DNA of 64,000 nucleotides from the NCBI GenBank assembly GCA_963576565.1, contig CAUYVT010000092.1, positions 124,001-188,000 on the forward strand. Reading direction: 5' to 3'. The notes under the pieces are model-generated. The model was given only the letters and a program-made list of their open reading frames with translations, searched no databases and was not told the origin of the DNA. A program made the translations under genes and the position numbers. Of the stretch, positions 24,157 to 35,061 are shown piece after piece (position 1 is the stretch's first letter; every line of letters starts with the position of its first letter). This stretch comes from Aspidapion aeneum. Its lineage: Eukaryota > Arthropoda > Insecta > Coleoptera > Brentidae.

Positions 24157-25181
24157 TTATTTAACCAATATTATTATGCTTAATGAATTTACCTGAACGT
24201 GTAAAATATATCTATTTAAAGATTCTTGTTTGCTGGACTTTCGTTGTTCGGATTTTCCATTGTTTGGAAATTGCAAGGAAGGCAGCGAAGACAAAATAGC
24301 TGCTAAAAAAATAGTACTAAGTTTAACGGACATTGAAAGATTTCTATGTAATAGTCAAATTATTCTGACTGATATTTTGATACCCTTTAAATAAAGGTTA
24401 CAGTTTTAGAGATACCATGGTAGTAAGACAGGCAAAATATGTCTTTTGACTTTTAATTTACAAATTTTAAGTTAATCAAAAATAGTGGTGTTGCAAAAAT
24501 TATCATTTACCTTCGTCTGCTTCATGGAAACTCTTTTCAGACCGCTGTATCTGATCTTTGGTAAATTGCGTTTGATTTTAACAGCACCCAAAGTATTGAA
24601 CAAACTTCTGCACATTTGTCAAAAAACTGTCTTTGTTTTCCGGATATGCCATTGCAAAATCGTTCAAGCTAAAAAATATAAAAAAATGTTTAAATATAGA
24701 ATTTTAGTTTCGGCCGTTATAAAAAAGCGCAGTTTAGACCAAAAATAGGATAAGCCATGAGTAACAAGCTGAAATTTTGTAAATAGTTTTATTTGGTCAA
24801 GAAGCCCAATTTTTTCTCTGCGAAAATTCTTGAAAGTGATTCCTAAGAGAGTGCGCGGGCGCAGAAATGTTTTCGAGCTTCGGACTGGCTAAACCAAGAC
24901 AATTTTGGGGACAATGTTGTCATTTACTTTCAAACACATTTTTTAAATCACAGAAAGAAAAATCAAAAATGGATCAACTATACTCAAAAGCTTGGGTGGA
25001 CTAGAGTCCCTGTATGTTGACATATTTGGATATATTACCAAATATGTCAACATACAGGGACTCTAGGGTAGACCTATGTAAAGTAATTTACTTACCCCGA
25101 AATCTCTCTTTGTGGACTGCAAGTAGGCACCCATTCCTCCAGTTTTTCGAGAACTAATTCCACAAAATCCATAGAATCCAT
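24157..25181 (-). pseudogene. Three-exon gene of unknown function inside an inverted repeat; one in-frame stop
   Basis: Assembled by hand on the minus strand. Exon 1 (25096-25181) starts MDSMDFVELVLEKLEEW and ends at GG/GTAAGT. Exon 2 (24511-24668) follows a TATATTTTTTAG acceptor, reads GLNDFAMAYPENKDSFL and ends at GAAG/GTAAAT. Exon 3 (24157-24302) follows TTTTTTTAG, reads AAILSSLPSLQF and ends at TAA 24157-24159, with AATAAA about 50 bp downstream (24103-24108). Both junctions keep the frame, giving 129 codons. The one defect is TAA at 24578-24580 (codon 59), after which the same frame stays open through the rest of exon 2 and exon 3. A GTAAAT inside exon 3 might be a further donor. A TTCAGTG initiator-like word lies about 100 bp upstream of the ATG. 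I recognise no family. It may be a captured host gene fragment now decaying, or a real short protein of 58 aa. Confidence 0.45.
25002..25065. mobile_element. 64-bp hAT-type micro-palindrome, copy 3
   Basis: Ends TAGAGTCCCTGTATGTTGAC and its complement; almost the whole element is stem. Flanks GGGTGGAC (24994-25001) and GGGTAGAC (25066-25073) are 8-bp repeats with one difference. It lies in intron 1 of the three-exon gene, about 25 bp from the splice donor. Confidence 0.8.
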
Positions 25182-25681
25182 TACACGTTTAACGTTGACG
25201 GAAGAACTTATCAATTAATGACACTAACCTTGTACGGATCACCTCACTGACAAGCCAAAACACAAATTTAAACTCACAGAACACTGAAGGAAGCCAGATG
25301 CGGTGGGGCGATCCCTTGAAACAACTTTTACCGAATCAATCCGACGAATGATTTCTACAATTTGGAGTATTTTTGCACAAATTTTCATTAAAAAAATTAC
25401 ATTTTATCTGTGTAAATTTATAACACAATGGGCTTTTCCACTACGCTGTTGAGAGTAATTGTTCTGTTGTGTAACATTTTTACACAAAATAAGTTACACA
25501 ATCCAATTGGTAACATTAAAACAGATTTATTTGTTTATTGCACACTTTCAGTTGCACAGCGTATTTAAAATTGTTGCATGGATATTTTTCTCTGTCTATA
25601 ACGTCTTATACCTATCTGTAATTGTTTTTAAAATATTAACAGGTACACATTGACATTTTTAACTTTAACAGGCCGTAAAAT

Positions 25682-25835
25682 CAAAACCTATCTTAGCTTT
25701 TTACAAGCTATCGCTTTAGACTACTTTTAGATTTAACCCAGGGTTAAATTAACCATGGAATATTTTAACCCTGAACTAATTCTAAATAGTATAAAATAGC
25801 TTTTGAAAAACCGAGATAGGATTGTAGAAACCGTT
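25682..25835. repeat. ~150-bp hairpin
   Basis: AACCTATCTTAGCTTTTTAC at left and ATCCTATCTCGG on the other strand at right open imperfect arms that meet near AACCATGG (about 25751). Probably a foldback MITE; ends and target duplication are uncertain. Confidence 0.5.
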
Positions 25836-26035
25836 TTGTTCTATTCTTAATAGTTTTGATGTTACGGGCTGATAAAGTTACAAAATGTTTATTTTCATCT
25901 GTCAATATTTTAAAAACGGTTGCAAAATTGGACAGGGTGTTTCTTTAAAATAATAAAGGCGTTTGCAAAGTTTTCCCACAATTGGCAACACTGCAACTAT
26001 GAATGTATTTTATAAATATACTTTACATGGACGTA

Positions 26036-26203
26036 CAGTCGAACCTCTATAACTCGAACCTGAAGGGACAACCAAAACAGTTCGAGTTATGGAGAGTTCG
26101 AGTTATAGAAACTCGAGTTACATAGGTTAAAATACATGTAAAAAGTGCAGGGATTGCTTAAAAGGTTCGAGTTATAGAGGTTCGAGTTAGAGAAGTTCGA
26201 CTG
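26036..26203. mobile_element. pogo/Tigger-like MITE, copy 1
   Basis: Ends CAGTCGAACCTCTATAACTC and ...GAAGTTCGACTG, flanked by TA on both sides. It interrupts the right arm of the 23097-26279 inverted repeat at TGGACG/TA. The left arm shows the uninterrupted site GACGTATGT, a true empty-site control. Confidence 0.9.
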
Positions 26204-26279
26204 TATTTAAGAACAGAAAGTTTTTATTGTATAGTTTCCAAAATAATCTAATAAGCCACTCACCTTGAGACACCCGGTA

Positions 26280-26560
26280 AATCTCATTTAAACAAGTAAC
26301 GTCGCCGCCTTAGCTCCGGTCCCTTAATAATAATAAATTTCACAAAGACAAATAAATTTCACAAAATTTCACACACAAGCTACAGGATTTCACAAAAATG
26401 TTCAGATTTTTTCAAAAAACATTTCACAGAATTTCACAAAAACTTCACAAGCTATGTACACATTTTGTAATGTTTACGCTAAGCAATCTAGAGAAGTACT
26501 AGCAGGTTAATGGCGAGTTTAATGGTTTTAACAGAAAATTAGTTAAATCAAATAAATAAA
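26280..26560. other. End of inverted arm and TTTCACAA-rich stretch
   Basis: 26282-26340 still matches the outer left arm. After that AAATTTCACAA-type words recur about eight times to 26460, a low-complexity pattern without an obvious period. Confidence 0.5.
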
Positions 26561-26734
26561 ATTCTAAATTTTAGGGCGGAATGTTATTGGTCGGATTTCC
26601 GCGAATCAATTGGACAACTTTGGATCGAAACTCTTTGTCTGTTGTGCATTAGAAAAACAAAAAGATCTGTTGCGCTCCTCTTTTTTATCATATTGAACAT
26701 GAGACAAATAGTTATTTTCCTAACAAGTGTGGAA

Positions 26735-27499
26735 AGTGATACTTTCCCGCACGCGACTGCAGTTGACCCGAACGACGCGGAGCGGATTGGAACATTTTCC
26801 TTTTTTATAATAAATGAAAAACCGGCGGTGCGGAGTAGTAGGAGGCCTCAAATTTGCGTACTTTCTATACAGCATCAAAAAAGATCCATTATTTATTTCT
26901 TCGGATAAAACGAAGGATCTTCAGGAATGATTTTTAGTGTCGGAGATCTTAACAACGATCAGACTTCCTTTATCCTGTATGTCATCCAGAGTGATATTTA
27001 AAAGCTCCGCCCTGCGGAGAGCACCAGCCAAAGCAAAAATGGTACTCACTTTAATCATCAAATAAATCTCATCAGGAGCTAACATAAACCGCGATAATAC
27101 ATCTTTGGTGAAAACTTGCGCCTTCTGTGCTCGAAAACCAACATTTTTTTGTTTAAGAAACGATGTTAGCTTGTGGAATCTGCTTATGTCCAGATTTTGC
27201 TTAATTTTAATCCAGCTTTTCACCATGGAATAGCGTGACCATAAGGTATTCGATTTCAAGACCTTGCTCAGGTCTAGGAAGTATGCCAAGAAGACTTCTT
27301 CTTTGTAGATTCTCACCCCTTTCTCCTTGCACCATGTCACGAAATGATTGTACTGTTTTTCGTACCTTTGTCTCGATTTGGCAGGTAGCAGCTCACCATT
27401 CACATCTTCAGCAGCCTGCAAAATGCACTCCGGAAGTTCATCTTCGGAACAGTCCATTGAAAAATCAATTTTATTCAAAATAAAAGGCAGTTCTGTCAC
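26735..27499 (-). pseudogene. Crypton-type tyrosine recombinase, truncated
   Basis: The open frame of 192 codons (26921-27499) starts MTELPFILNKIDFSMDC and reads an N-terminal SAM-like DNA-binding region (SRQRYEKQYNHFVTWCKEK, residues about 42-60), then the start of the catalytic domain with the first conserved Arg in FALAGALRRAELLNI (about 154-168). TGA at 26919-26921 ends it, but the same frame continues with RSFVLSEEINN and LYRKYANLRP, wording typical of these recombinases, to about 26735. A CGA to TGA change is a simple explanation. The His-x-x-Arg box and catalytic Tyr are absent. The protein would be an inactive transposase of a Crypton DNA transposon; domesticated relatives exist, but the truncation argues against function here. 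Confidence 0.8.
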
Positions 27500-28701
27500 T
27501 TCAGAGACGCTCTTTGACTAGCTTTGACGTTTGAGTAACAATAACATAACTTGGTTGCCATATCAAACTGGACCAAGCACCTGTCACAGCTTGGCTTGAT
27601 AGTTGTTGTATGACATGACTATACGGGGGGTATGCAGAAATATTTAAAAAAATCCATTATTCTGTTTTTTTTTTAAATTGAATAAAAAACTTGATCTTCT
27701 AAATTCCCTACACTGTACCAAGTCGATAGTTACGACTTTTGAGGTATAAACCTATAGAATAACTCCAAAATTGGCATAGTTTTACTTTCCCGCACTAGTG
27801 CGGTAATTTGGTAAAAAACGGTATATATTTTTTTAAGCAGCATTTTATTAAATTACTCAGAACTAAAAAGTAAAATATTTATTTTGAATTTTTATTAGCA
27901 AAAACCTTACTTTTTACTAATTTTTTGTATATTCAAAAAATTCTCGGGGGGGGCTAGTGCCCCTAGTGCCCCCCCCCCTGGATCCGCCACTGCCGTAACT
28001 AGGGTGATTGGCGCCTGGTGCAAGATTAGAGTTTGGCGCCACCCCTCTACAAAAATTGACTCAGAAGACGGCGCCCCCCTAGCGATAGCGCCCGGTGCGG
28101 GGTTTTGATATTTGAAGACGTCTCGAAAATCGAGCCCAGAACCTGTCTACTCGTTTTTATGTATCTTGGCTAAAAATACCTAAAACTGCCAAAAATAATC
28201 GAATGTTGCCCACCCTGTACAAGTCCGTCAAAAACCGTAAATTTGACAAATATCAATTCATAAATCGGAAAGCCCGCCGTTTTGGATCCGCCATTTAAGC
28301 CATGTAAGCACCGCGAAGTCTTACGGTTAATGCAAGTTGGTTTATAAAGGTATAAATAAAACTTCGTTATTGAAAGACGGCCCTGTTTAAAAAACAAGAT
28401 ATTAGGTCTGTATAGAATAGGTTGCATGTCATTTGGAGTGCCACCATTTGATTAGAGCACTTTGCTTACATGTGTTTTTATAGTTATTTTTAATCTTCGA
28501 TGATTTATTTTTTATATTTGTGGTTTTTTTTCGGACTATATTTATTGAAAAACTGTAAGTACTTGTTCTAATTTACTAATGCTCTTTACTTGTAGTTATT
28601 GTAACAGACTTAAGAAGCTAACAGCTTCCCAAAACATTGTGCGTTTTGATAATTGGTATAAGGTTTTTGCGTTCGTACTTTTTATTTATTGTAATATATT
28701 A
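27500..28701. other. Repeat debris, no gene
   Basis: Holds a perfect CCGCACTAGTGCGG palindrome (27789-27802), the right end of a poly-G hAT MITE (CCCCTGGATCCGCCACTG, 27965-27984), GGCGCC-rich repeat pieces (28010-28110) and a GGATCCGCCATTT sequence related to one at 57640-57680. Confidence 0.4.
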
Positions 28702-28886
28702 CAGTCGAACCTCTCTAACTCGAACCTCTATAATTCGAACTTCTCTATAACTCGAACCTTTTAAGTGGTCCCTGTACTTTTTACTTGTATTTTAACCTCT
28801 TTAACTCGAATTTCTATTACTCGAACTCTCCATAGCTCGTACTGTTTTGGTTGTCCCTTTGAGTTCGAGTTATAGAGGTTCGACTG
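28702..28886. mobile_element. pogo/Tigger-like MITE, copy 2
   Basis: CAGTCGAACCTCTCTAACTC at left and GTTATAGAGGTTCGACTG at right, with TA on each side (28700-28701, 28887-28888). The interior is made of CTCGAAC/GTTCGAG words, as in the copies at 26036 and 54018. Confidence 0.9.
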
Positions 28887-28888
28887 TA

Positions 28889-29135
28889 ATTGCTTTATAG
28901 GTGTTAAACATGCCAGGAGGACCTGTGTGCAGTGTAGCCATTTTTAATTTTAAAAAAGTTTAATATAAAGGTACTAAATGAAGTTCTAGCATCATTCATG
29001 ATGGTTTATGCAAATTTAATTCATGTATTTGATGAATATTGTTATTAGAGACACTTTAAGAAAAATAACAAAACATATTTACATTAAAATCAATAAAGGA
29101 ATACAAAAAACTTGAATTTCTCGCGTTTCAACAAC
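28889..29135. other. Non-coding spacer
   Basis: AT-rich sequence between the pogo-like MITE and the Penelope insertion; nothing recognised. Confidence 0.4.
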
Positions 29136-29321
29136 AGTCAAATCATTAGAATGAAATGTGTTCTTCTTCCTTTATCACTTTAAGTTTGGTCTTCTCGTAG
29201 CCTCTGAATAGATTGTTGATTCCGGGTCCGTACCGTTCTTCAACTCTTTGTTTGAAACTCGTAGACAATGATTGTGTAGAAATAAAATTTCGGACTTCCA
29301 TTGTCTTTATTTATTTTAAAA

Positions 29322-29362
29322 CACGACGTTTCGGTTAGTAAGTATCTCTAACCGTTATCAAG
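29322..29362 (-). ncRNA. Degenerate hammerhead-like motif, left Penelope copy
   Basis: On the minus strand: ACAC, core UUGAUAA, a GGTTAG/CTAACC stem, then CCGAAACGTC and GTGT. The layout is that of the hammerhead motifs known from Penelope-like elements, but two core bases deviate from CUGANGA. Sequence is the same as in the right copy. Confidence 0.45.
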
Positions 29363-29796
29363 TGTAAACTAAACAATCTAGCCTCTAGGGTACTACTTAT
29401 ACTACTTGGTGTGCAGTCAGGTGTGACGGCCCGCCCCCTTTTTAATCGTAAGACGCCTGTTTTCCTTAAGGAGTGGTTTCCATATGTTTGGTATGTCCGT
29501 GCTTGGTTGACTGAAAACTTCTTTATTCTGCATTATAAACGCAGCTTCAATAAACTTTCGTTTTCGCCAATGCGCTTCCTTATGTAAAACTTTAGCTTCT
29601 GACCACTGAATCCTGTGATCATTTGACCATGCATGATCTGCTAAACCGGATTTCTCAATATCCCCTAATTGGGTACTTTTTAGATGTTCATTTACTCTAA
29701 CCTAAAGAGGGCGTTTCGTTTCACCTACATATCATTTACCACACTCACACGGGATTTGGTAAATACATTCCTTATTATTTGAGGGATTGTCTGGTT

Positions 29797-30543
29797 TTTG
29801 TTTTAGTTACAAAACTTCTTATCGTATTTCCCGAAGAAAATACTGTTTTTATATTATAGTGTTTAGCTATTCGTCTTATGTTTTCTGAAATCCCTTGAAC
29901 ATATGGAATGTTAATAACACCTAACGGATTATTATTTTGAGATTTTGGTACATTTAGTTTGTTTTTAATTTTAAATATCGTTGAGTTTATTAATTTCTCG
30001 GAATAACCATTCTGTTGTAAGTCCTTTTTAATGTTGTTAATTTCTGTATTTAATTCTTCATTATTACTACAAATATTTACGGCTCTTAAATACAAACTTC
30101 TTATAACCCCTTGTTTTGTTGCAACAGAATTATTAGACTTAAAATTTAGGTACTGTCCCGTGTGTGTAGGTTTCCTATATACAGTGGTTTGAATGTTTCT
30201 GTCTAATCGTTTTACAAGAACATCCAAAAAAGGTAAGGCCGAATCTTTTTCAATTTCCATGGTGCGCTTGATTGTTGGTCGAATACCGTTTAAATGGTGT
30301 AGAAAATTTTGTAGTTCGTGATCAGTTTCCGGCCATATAATAAATGTGTCATCCATGTATCGTAGCCATAGTTTTGGTTTGACTCTTGCTGTGTTAATCG
30401 CATGGTCCTCGAACCACTCCATGTAGATGTTTGCTACCACTGGCGAAAGAGATGAACCCATTGGGAGTCCATCATTTTGCGCGTAAAACTTATCTTTCAC
30501 TTGAAAGTAAGAGTTACGGAGACAGAGCTCCAAAAGATCCAAC
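29797..30543 (-). pseudogene. Penelope-like RT, 5'-truncated inverted copy
   Basis: From the dimer junction the frame reads LDLLELCLRNSYFQVKDKFY, GLPMGSSLSPVVANIYMEW and RYMDDTFIIW, all as in the right copy. One extra A in an A-run near 29803 shifts the frame before the GIY-YIG domain (TKTKTRQSLK, stop). Farther on, CAG has become TAG in the remnant of that domain (around 29703). It lacks the N-terminal half because of 5' truncation, so it is inactive. Confidence 0.85.
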
Positions 30544-30545
30544 AA

Positions 30546-32442
30546 TGGCGAACTTAAGTCCCGTAAGGTTCGTTCGCCACCCGCACAGACACCGACACTA
30601 GATATTATTGCGGCAATAGAGACCGTTAGTCTACCTCAACCCGAAGCTGATGAGTTTCGCCATAAAGTAAGAACAACGTTGGACAGAAAGAAGCAACAAA
30701 AGACAAACATCACCAGTCAAGAACATCGGGCAATCAAGAACCTCCAGGCTGACAAATCAATCAAGATTCAACCGGCCGACAAAGGAAACGCGACGGTGAT
30801 CATGGATGTCGAGACTTACGACAAAAAGATCCAAGAAGTTCTGGAGAAAGGAGACTACAAGCAACTACCCAAAGATCGAACCACCACCATAGAAGGACGC
30901 ATCTACAGGACTTTGAAGAAGTATGCTGAAAATATCCCGGACGCTGTTAGATCCCGCCTGACTCCACACCACAGTAAGGCACCACATTTTTGTGGATTAC
31001 CAAAGATCCATAAAAAGGATATACCACTGCGACCAATTACCAGCTCCAGGGACTCACCGACCAGCACTTTGTCGAGGTTTGTGTTGGACATAATTCAACC
31101 ACTACAGGGTAAGTTTGAATCTTTTGTCAAAAACTCGGAACATTTTGTCGAGGTTTTAAAAGGTATCGAATTAGATCCCGGCGATAGATTTGTAAGTTTT
31201 GATGTAGAAAGTCTCTATACCAACGTACCAATAAATGAGTCACTCAGTATCATCAAAAACAAATTACAAACTGATGATACACTTCATGAGAGTACAACGC
31301 TATCGGTGGAGGGGGTGATGGATCTTTTGGAGCTCTGTCTCCGTAACTCTTACTTTCAAGTGAAAGATAAGTTTTACGCGCAAAATGATGGACTCCCAAT
31401 GGGTTCATCTCTTTCGCCAGTGGTAGCAAACATCTACATGGAGTGGTTCGAGGACCATGCGATCAACACAGCAAGAGTCAAACCAAAACTATGGCTACGA
31501 TACATGGATGACACATTTATTATATGGCCGGAAACTGATCACGAACTACAAAATTTTCTACACCATTTAAACGGTATTCGACCAACAATCAAGTGCACCA
31601 TGGAAATTGATAAAGATTCGGCCTTACCTTTTTTGGATGTTCTTGTCAAACGATTAGACAGAAACATTCAAACCACTGTATATAGGAAACCTACACACAC
31701 GGGACAGTACCTAAATTTTAAGTCTAATCATTCTGTTGCAACAAAACAAGGGGTTATAAGAAGTTTGTATTTAAGAGCCGTAAATATTTGTAGTAATAAT
31801 GAAGAATTAAACACAGAAATTAACAACATTAAAAAGGACTTACAACAGAATGGTTATTCCGAGAAATTAATAAACTCAACGATATTTAAAATTAAAAACA
31901 AACTAAATGTACCAAAATCTCAAAATAATAATCCGTTAGGTGTTATTAACATTCCATATGTTCAAGGGATTTCAGAAAACATAAGACGAATAGCTAAACA
32001 CTATAATATAAAAACAGTATTTTCTTCGGGAAATACGATAAGAAGTTTTGTAACTAAAACAAAACCAGACAATCCCTCAAATAATAAGGAATGTATTTAC
32101 CAAATCCCGTGTGAGTGTGGTAAATCATATGTAGGTGAAACGAAACGCCCTCTTCAGGTTAGAGTAAATGAACATCTAAAAAGTACCCAATTAGGGGATA
32201 TTGAAAAATCCGGTTTAGCAGATCATGCATGGTCAAATGATCACAGGATTCAGTGGTCAGAAGCTAAAGTTTTACATAAGGAAGCGCATTGGCGAAAACG
32301 AAAGTTTATTGAAGCTGAGTTTATAATGCAGAATAAAGAAGTTTTCAGTCAACCAAGCACGGACATACCAAACATATGGAAACCACTCCTTAAGGGAAAC
32401 AGGCGTCTTACGATTAAAAAGGGGGCGGGCCGTCACACCTGA
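30546..32442 (+). CDS. Penelope-like element reverse transcriptase with GIY-YIG endonuclease
   Basis: The continuous frame runs through the dimer junction; the longest part with a start (TTG at 30679) is 587 codons, but it opens upstream from about 30546 with no ATG, so the true N-terminus was probably lost. Blocks in order (numbered from 30679): LPKIHKKDIPLRPITSS; FVSFDVESLYTNVP; GLPMGSSLSPVVANIYMEW; catalytic RYMDDTFIIW (about 273-282); LPF-LDVLV; then the GIY-YIG part CIYQIPCECGKSYVGETKR (about 470-490) with the following VRVNEH. Penelope enzymes prime reverse transcription at DNA ends opened by this nuclease. No internal stop or frameshift is seen. The missing 5' region makes autonomous activity unlikely. 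Confidence 0.9.
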
Positions 32443-32495
32443 CTGCACACCAAGTAGTATAAGTAGTAGCCTAGAGGCTAGATTGTTTAGTTTAC

Positions 32496-32538
32496 ACTTG
32501 ATAACGGTTAGAGATACTTACTAACCGAAACGTCGTGT
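32496..32538 (+). ncRNA. Degenerate hammerhead-like motif, right Penelope copy
   Basis: ACAC (stem I) - TTGATAAC - GGTTAG/CTAACC (stem II) - GAAACGTC - GTGT. Stem III is only AC/GU. The core reads UUGAUAA where an active hammerhead needs CUGANGA, so cleavage is not expected. Known Penelope-like elements carry hammerhead motifs in this non-coding region. Confidence 0.45.
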
Positions 32539-32744
32539 TTTAAAATAAATAAAGACAATGGAAGTCCGAAATTTTATTTCTACACAATCATTGTCTACGA
32601 GTTTCAAACAAAGAGTTGAAGAATGGTAGGGACCCGGAATCAACAATCTATTCAGAGGCTATGAGAAGACCAAACTTAAAGTGATAAATAGTCAAATCAT
32701 TATCAAACAGTTTTTGAGGTCTCTTGATTCGAGGTGAGTTTTAA

Positions 32745-33743
32745 CCCACATAGCACAAAAATCACATCAACATTAAATTAACGTGAAGAAAAATAACAAA
32801 GTTTTTTTTTTACTTGAAAACAACCTCATACCATGTAATATTTATTTCGTTAAATCTACATGCTTAAAGATAACCTAAAAACAAGGAGAAATTAAGCTAT
32901 AAAAATCCAATCCAATCCAATTGCTGAAGTTTCTGGTGCTGTGTATATAACGTGTTTTTTACCCTCGTTATTTTCAGGTACCAAATTCACACTTGAAAAG
33001 TCCTCCACAACATGTTCTAAAACGCCACTAGATTAAGACTTCTAAAACCTACTTACGTTCTGCTTCTTTTTTGGTCACGTTTTTTTAAAAACATTTTTTT
33101 AACTTAAAAGAGACGCGAAATGAAGTTATAAAAGTTTACTAGTTTAAGAATACAACACTTCAAGACAATTTTAAAGATGGCGCTCAAGGCAAGACAAAAT
33201 ATCTATTTATCTGTCTATCTACATTATGTGTTTTTTAAAAGCTAAACAAGATTTTTTAACAGTAAACACTTTCACAGAGTATTAATGTGTCTTTATCAGG
33301 TTAAATGACTGATGCGTCGTGTTTGTAAAGGATCAGGGATCAGTTTTTTGGAGTTTAGAGGCCAAAGCACTGCCTGATAGATTTCGTCGAAGTGAAAAAT
33401 GCCGACAATAGGTGGCGCTGCTGCTAGTAAAATCTCAAAATTATTAGGTAGAAAAGCCACGCAAGTCGCGTTTTAAAATTCGTGTAGAAAAGGCGTGAAT
33501 CTAATGTGATTTTAACGTTGATAAAAATCACTTGAAACTAGCGTAAAAACAGTGCTGTTTTAATTTGATAATGGCGTTATTACAACGCAGTTTTTAGCAA
33601 CGTTATTTTTTATAACGTTAATGAATGACCTATTAAGCTTGTGTTCATACATGAAATAAACGTTTTTTTCTAGCAGCTTTTAAAATCAACGTTTTTTTCT
33701 CACGCCTTTTTTACGTGTTAAACACGTGTTTGTGCTATGTGGG
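32745..33743. mobile_element. ~1-kb element with CCCACATAGCACAAA inverted ends
   Basis: CCCACATAGCACAAA at 32745-32759 and its complement at 33729-33743. TTAA precedes the left end, as in piggyBac-like elements, but the right flank is AAAT, so the target duplication is not confirmed. The interior has AACGTT-rich, A/T-rich sequence and no frame. Confidence 0.55.
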
Positions 33744-35061
33744 AAATCTGTCACTCTGGCAAGTGATGATGATTGTGCAGGGATTTAGTTTTGTTCACTT
33801 CAAACTGAACTGATCTTAGCTAACTCATTGAAAAATCTTCCGCGTTTGCTAACACTTAAAAATATTTTTCTTTTCAATAATTTGACTTAAAAATAATAAA
33901 AAATGTGTGCAAACAACCATAAATTTTCATTTCCTTGAATAATGCAAATAAATATTATTTTTTAGAAATTGCTAGATAAATTTGATTTAGCCTAACTGAC
34001 ATCTGCCATATCTTAAATCTAGCCGGCAATCCCGCAAAAAAGTTTCTACTTTTGTCTGAATGCAGTATATTTTTGATAAACAACAGTCCATGACCCTACT
34101 TTTTGGCGAAAAATAAACAATTTGTGATAAACAAATTCGCGGAGCTTTGTTGATAAGAAAACTGTACTGTTATAAAAAACCACTGAGTAAGTTTTCAGGT
34201 TTTCTAACTATTTTTTAAATGCGAGCTTTTCCAGTCTCACCGATAACTCCACATCAAGAGGACATTCCAATACACACTTAAAGGACACTTTTGTACATTA
34301 AAAAACTGAAACTATACATTTATTTCGAGGACAAAGAAAACAATAACAATAACGCCGCTATCTTATTTCTCAACAAAATAAAAATATTTTGCTGTTTATA
34401 AGGCCAAATAAAAATAAAAGTTAATTTTTAACACTTTTTTTGCAAAAAAACATTCGTATCCATACAGTTTTTGTGAGCACTTTGTTAAAAAGGCTATTTT
34501 TACAAAAAAATACTAAAAGAAAAATAATTATTTGCTAAGATTGAGCTTTAAAACTTACCACAAACACCCCCACTGATTATAATTATTTTGCAAAAACTTT
34601 TTGTTCTTGGGAAATAAAATAATTTAAAAAAAAATTAGTATAGGTAAATTTTGTTAATAACTGTTGTAATAAATTTGCTATTTTTTTTACTAAAACTAAA
34701 AATAATTGCCTAATAAATCGTTTATAATTTCAGTTAAGATTAATTACAATAACCATAAATGTGATAAAATAAATAAAACTAAAACTTTTACGCCGTTATT
34801 TTGATCAGTCATATCCTAACCTAACGAATCATTACGAAGCATTACGTAATTTTACGTCTCTAAAAATATATTGGATAAAATAAAAATGCCGAAGATTTTT
34901 TTTATTAATGTATAATTTTAATTTTGTCTTTTATTACCAATATTTTATTTTATAAATAAATAAATAAATAAATAGATATGTACATAATAAATAATTGAAA
35001 TAAATTAAAATAAATACTTATCTGGTATAATATCACAAAATCAGAGAAATAAGATTATATA
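33744..35061. other. AT-rich stretch with an (AAAT)n microsatellite
   Basis: No gene seen. A short AAAT repeat lies at about 34949-34975. Polymer A/T runs make small frames meaningless here. Confidence 0.45.

Larger units (their letters stand above)
23097..26279. mobile_element. 3.2-kb inverted-repeat element enclosing a spliced gene
   Basis: The left end TACCGGGTGTTCCAAAGTG and the right end read on the other strand, TACCGGGTGTCTCAAGGTG, open arms of about 178 bp (23097-23274, and 25936-26279 after removing the MITE at 26036-26203). The arms share GAGTGGC, GATTATTTTGGAAACTATAC and TACGTCCATGTAAAGTATAT. The interior is rich in TTGTGCAA words (about 23345-23800, 25370-25560). It carries no recognisable transposase, only the three-exon frame described separately. 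It could be a non-autonomous transposon with captured host sequence or an inverted duplication. Confidence 0.65.
29136..32702. mobile_element. Penelope-like retroelement inserted as a head-to-head inverted dimer
   Basis: Both borders carry the same 13 bases, AGTCAAATCATTA (29136-29148 and 32690-32702), a target duplication around the whole unit. Left: a 5'-truncated copy in minus orientation (29149 to about 30543). Right: a longer plus copy (about 30546-32689). The arms, 29175-30543 and 31318-32687, are nearly identical. Inverted, 5'-truncated partner copies and target duplications of this size are known for Penelope-like elements, so one insertion event is the simplest reading. Confidence 0.9.

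Noticed and set aside
28170..28427. 85-codon minus-strand frame
   Set aside because: No domain; its sequence belongs to a dispersed GGATCCGCCATTT-type repeat seen again near 57.6 kb.
30646..30653. CTGATGAG, a hammerhead core word
   Set aside because: No GAAA partner or stems nearby; it is part of the coding sequence of the Penelope frame.
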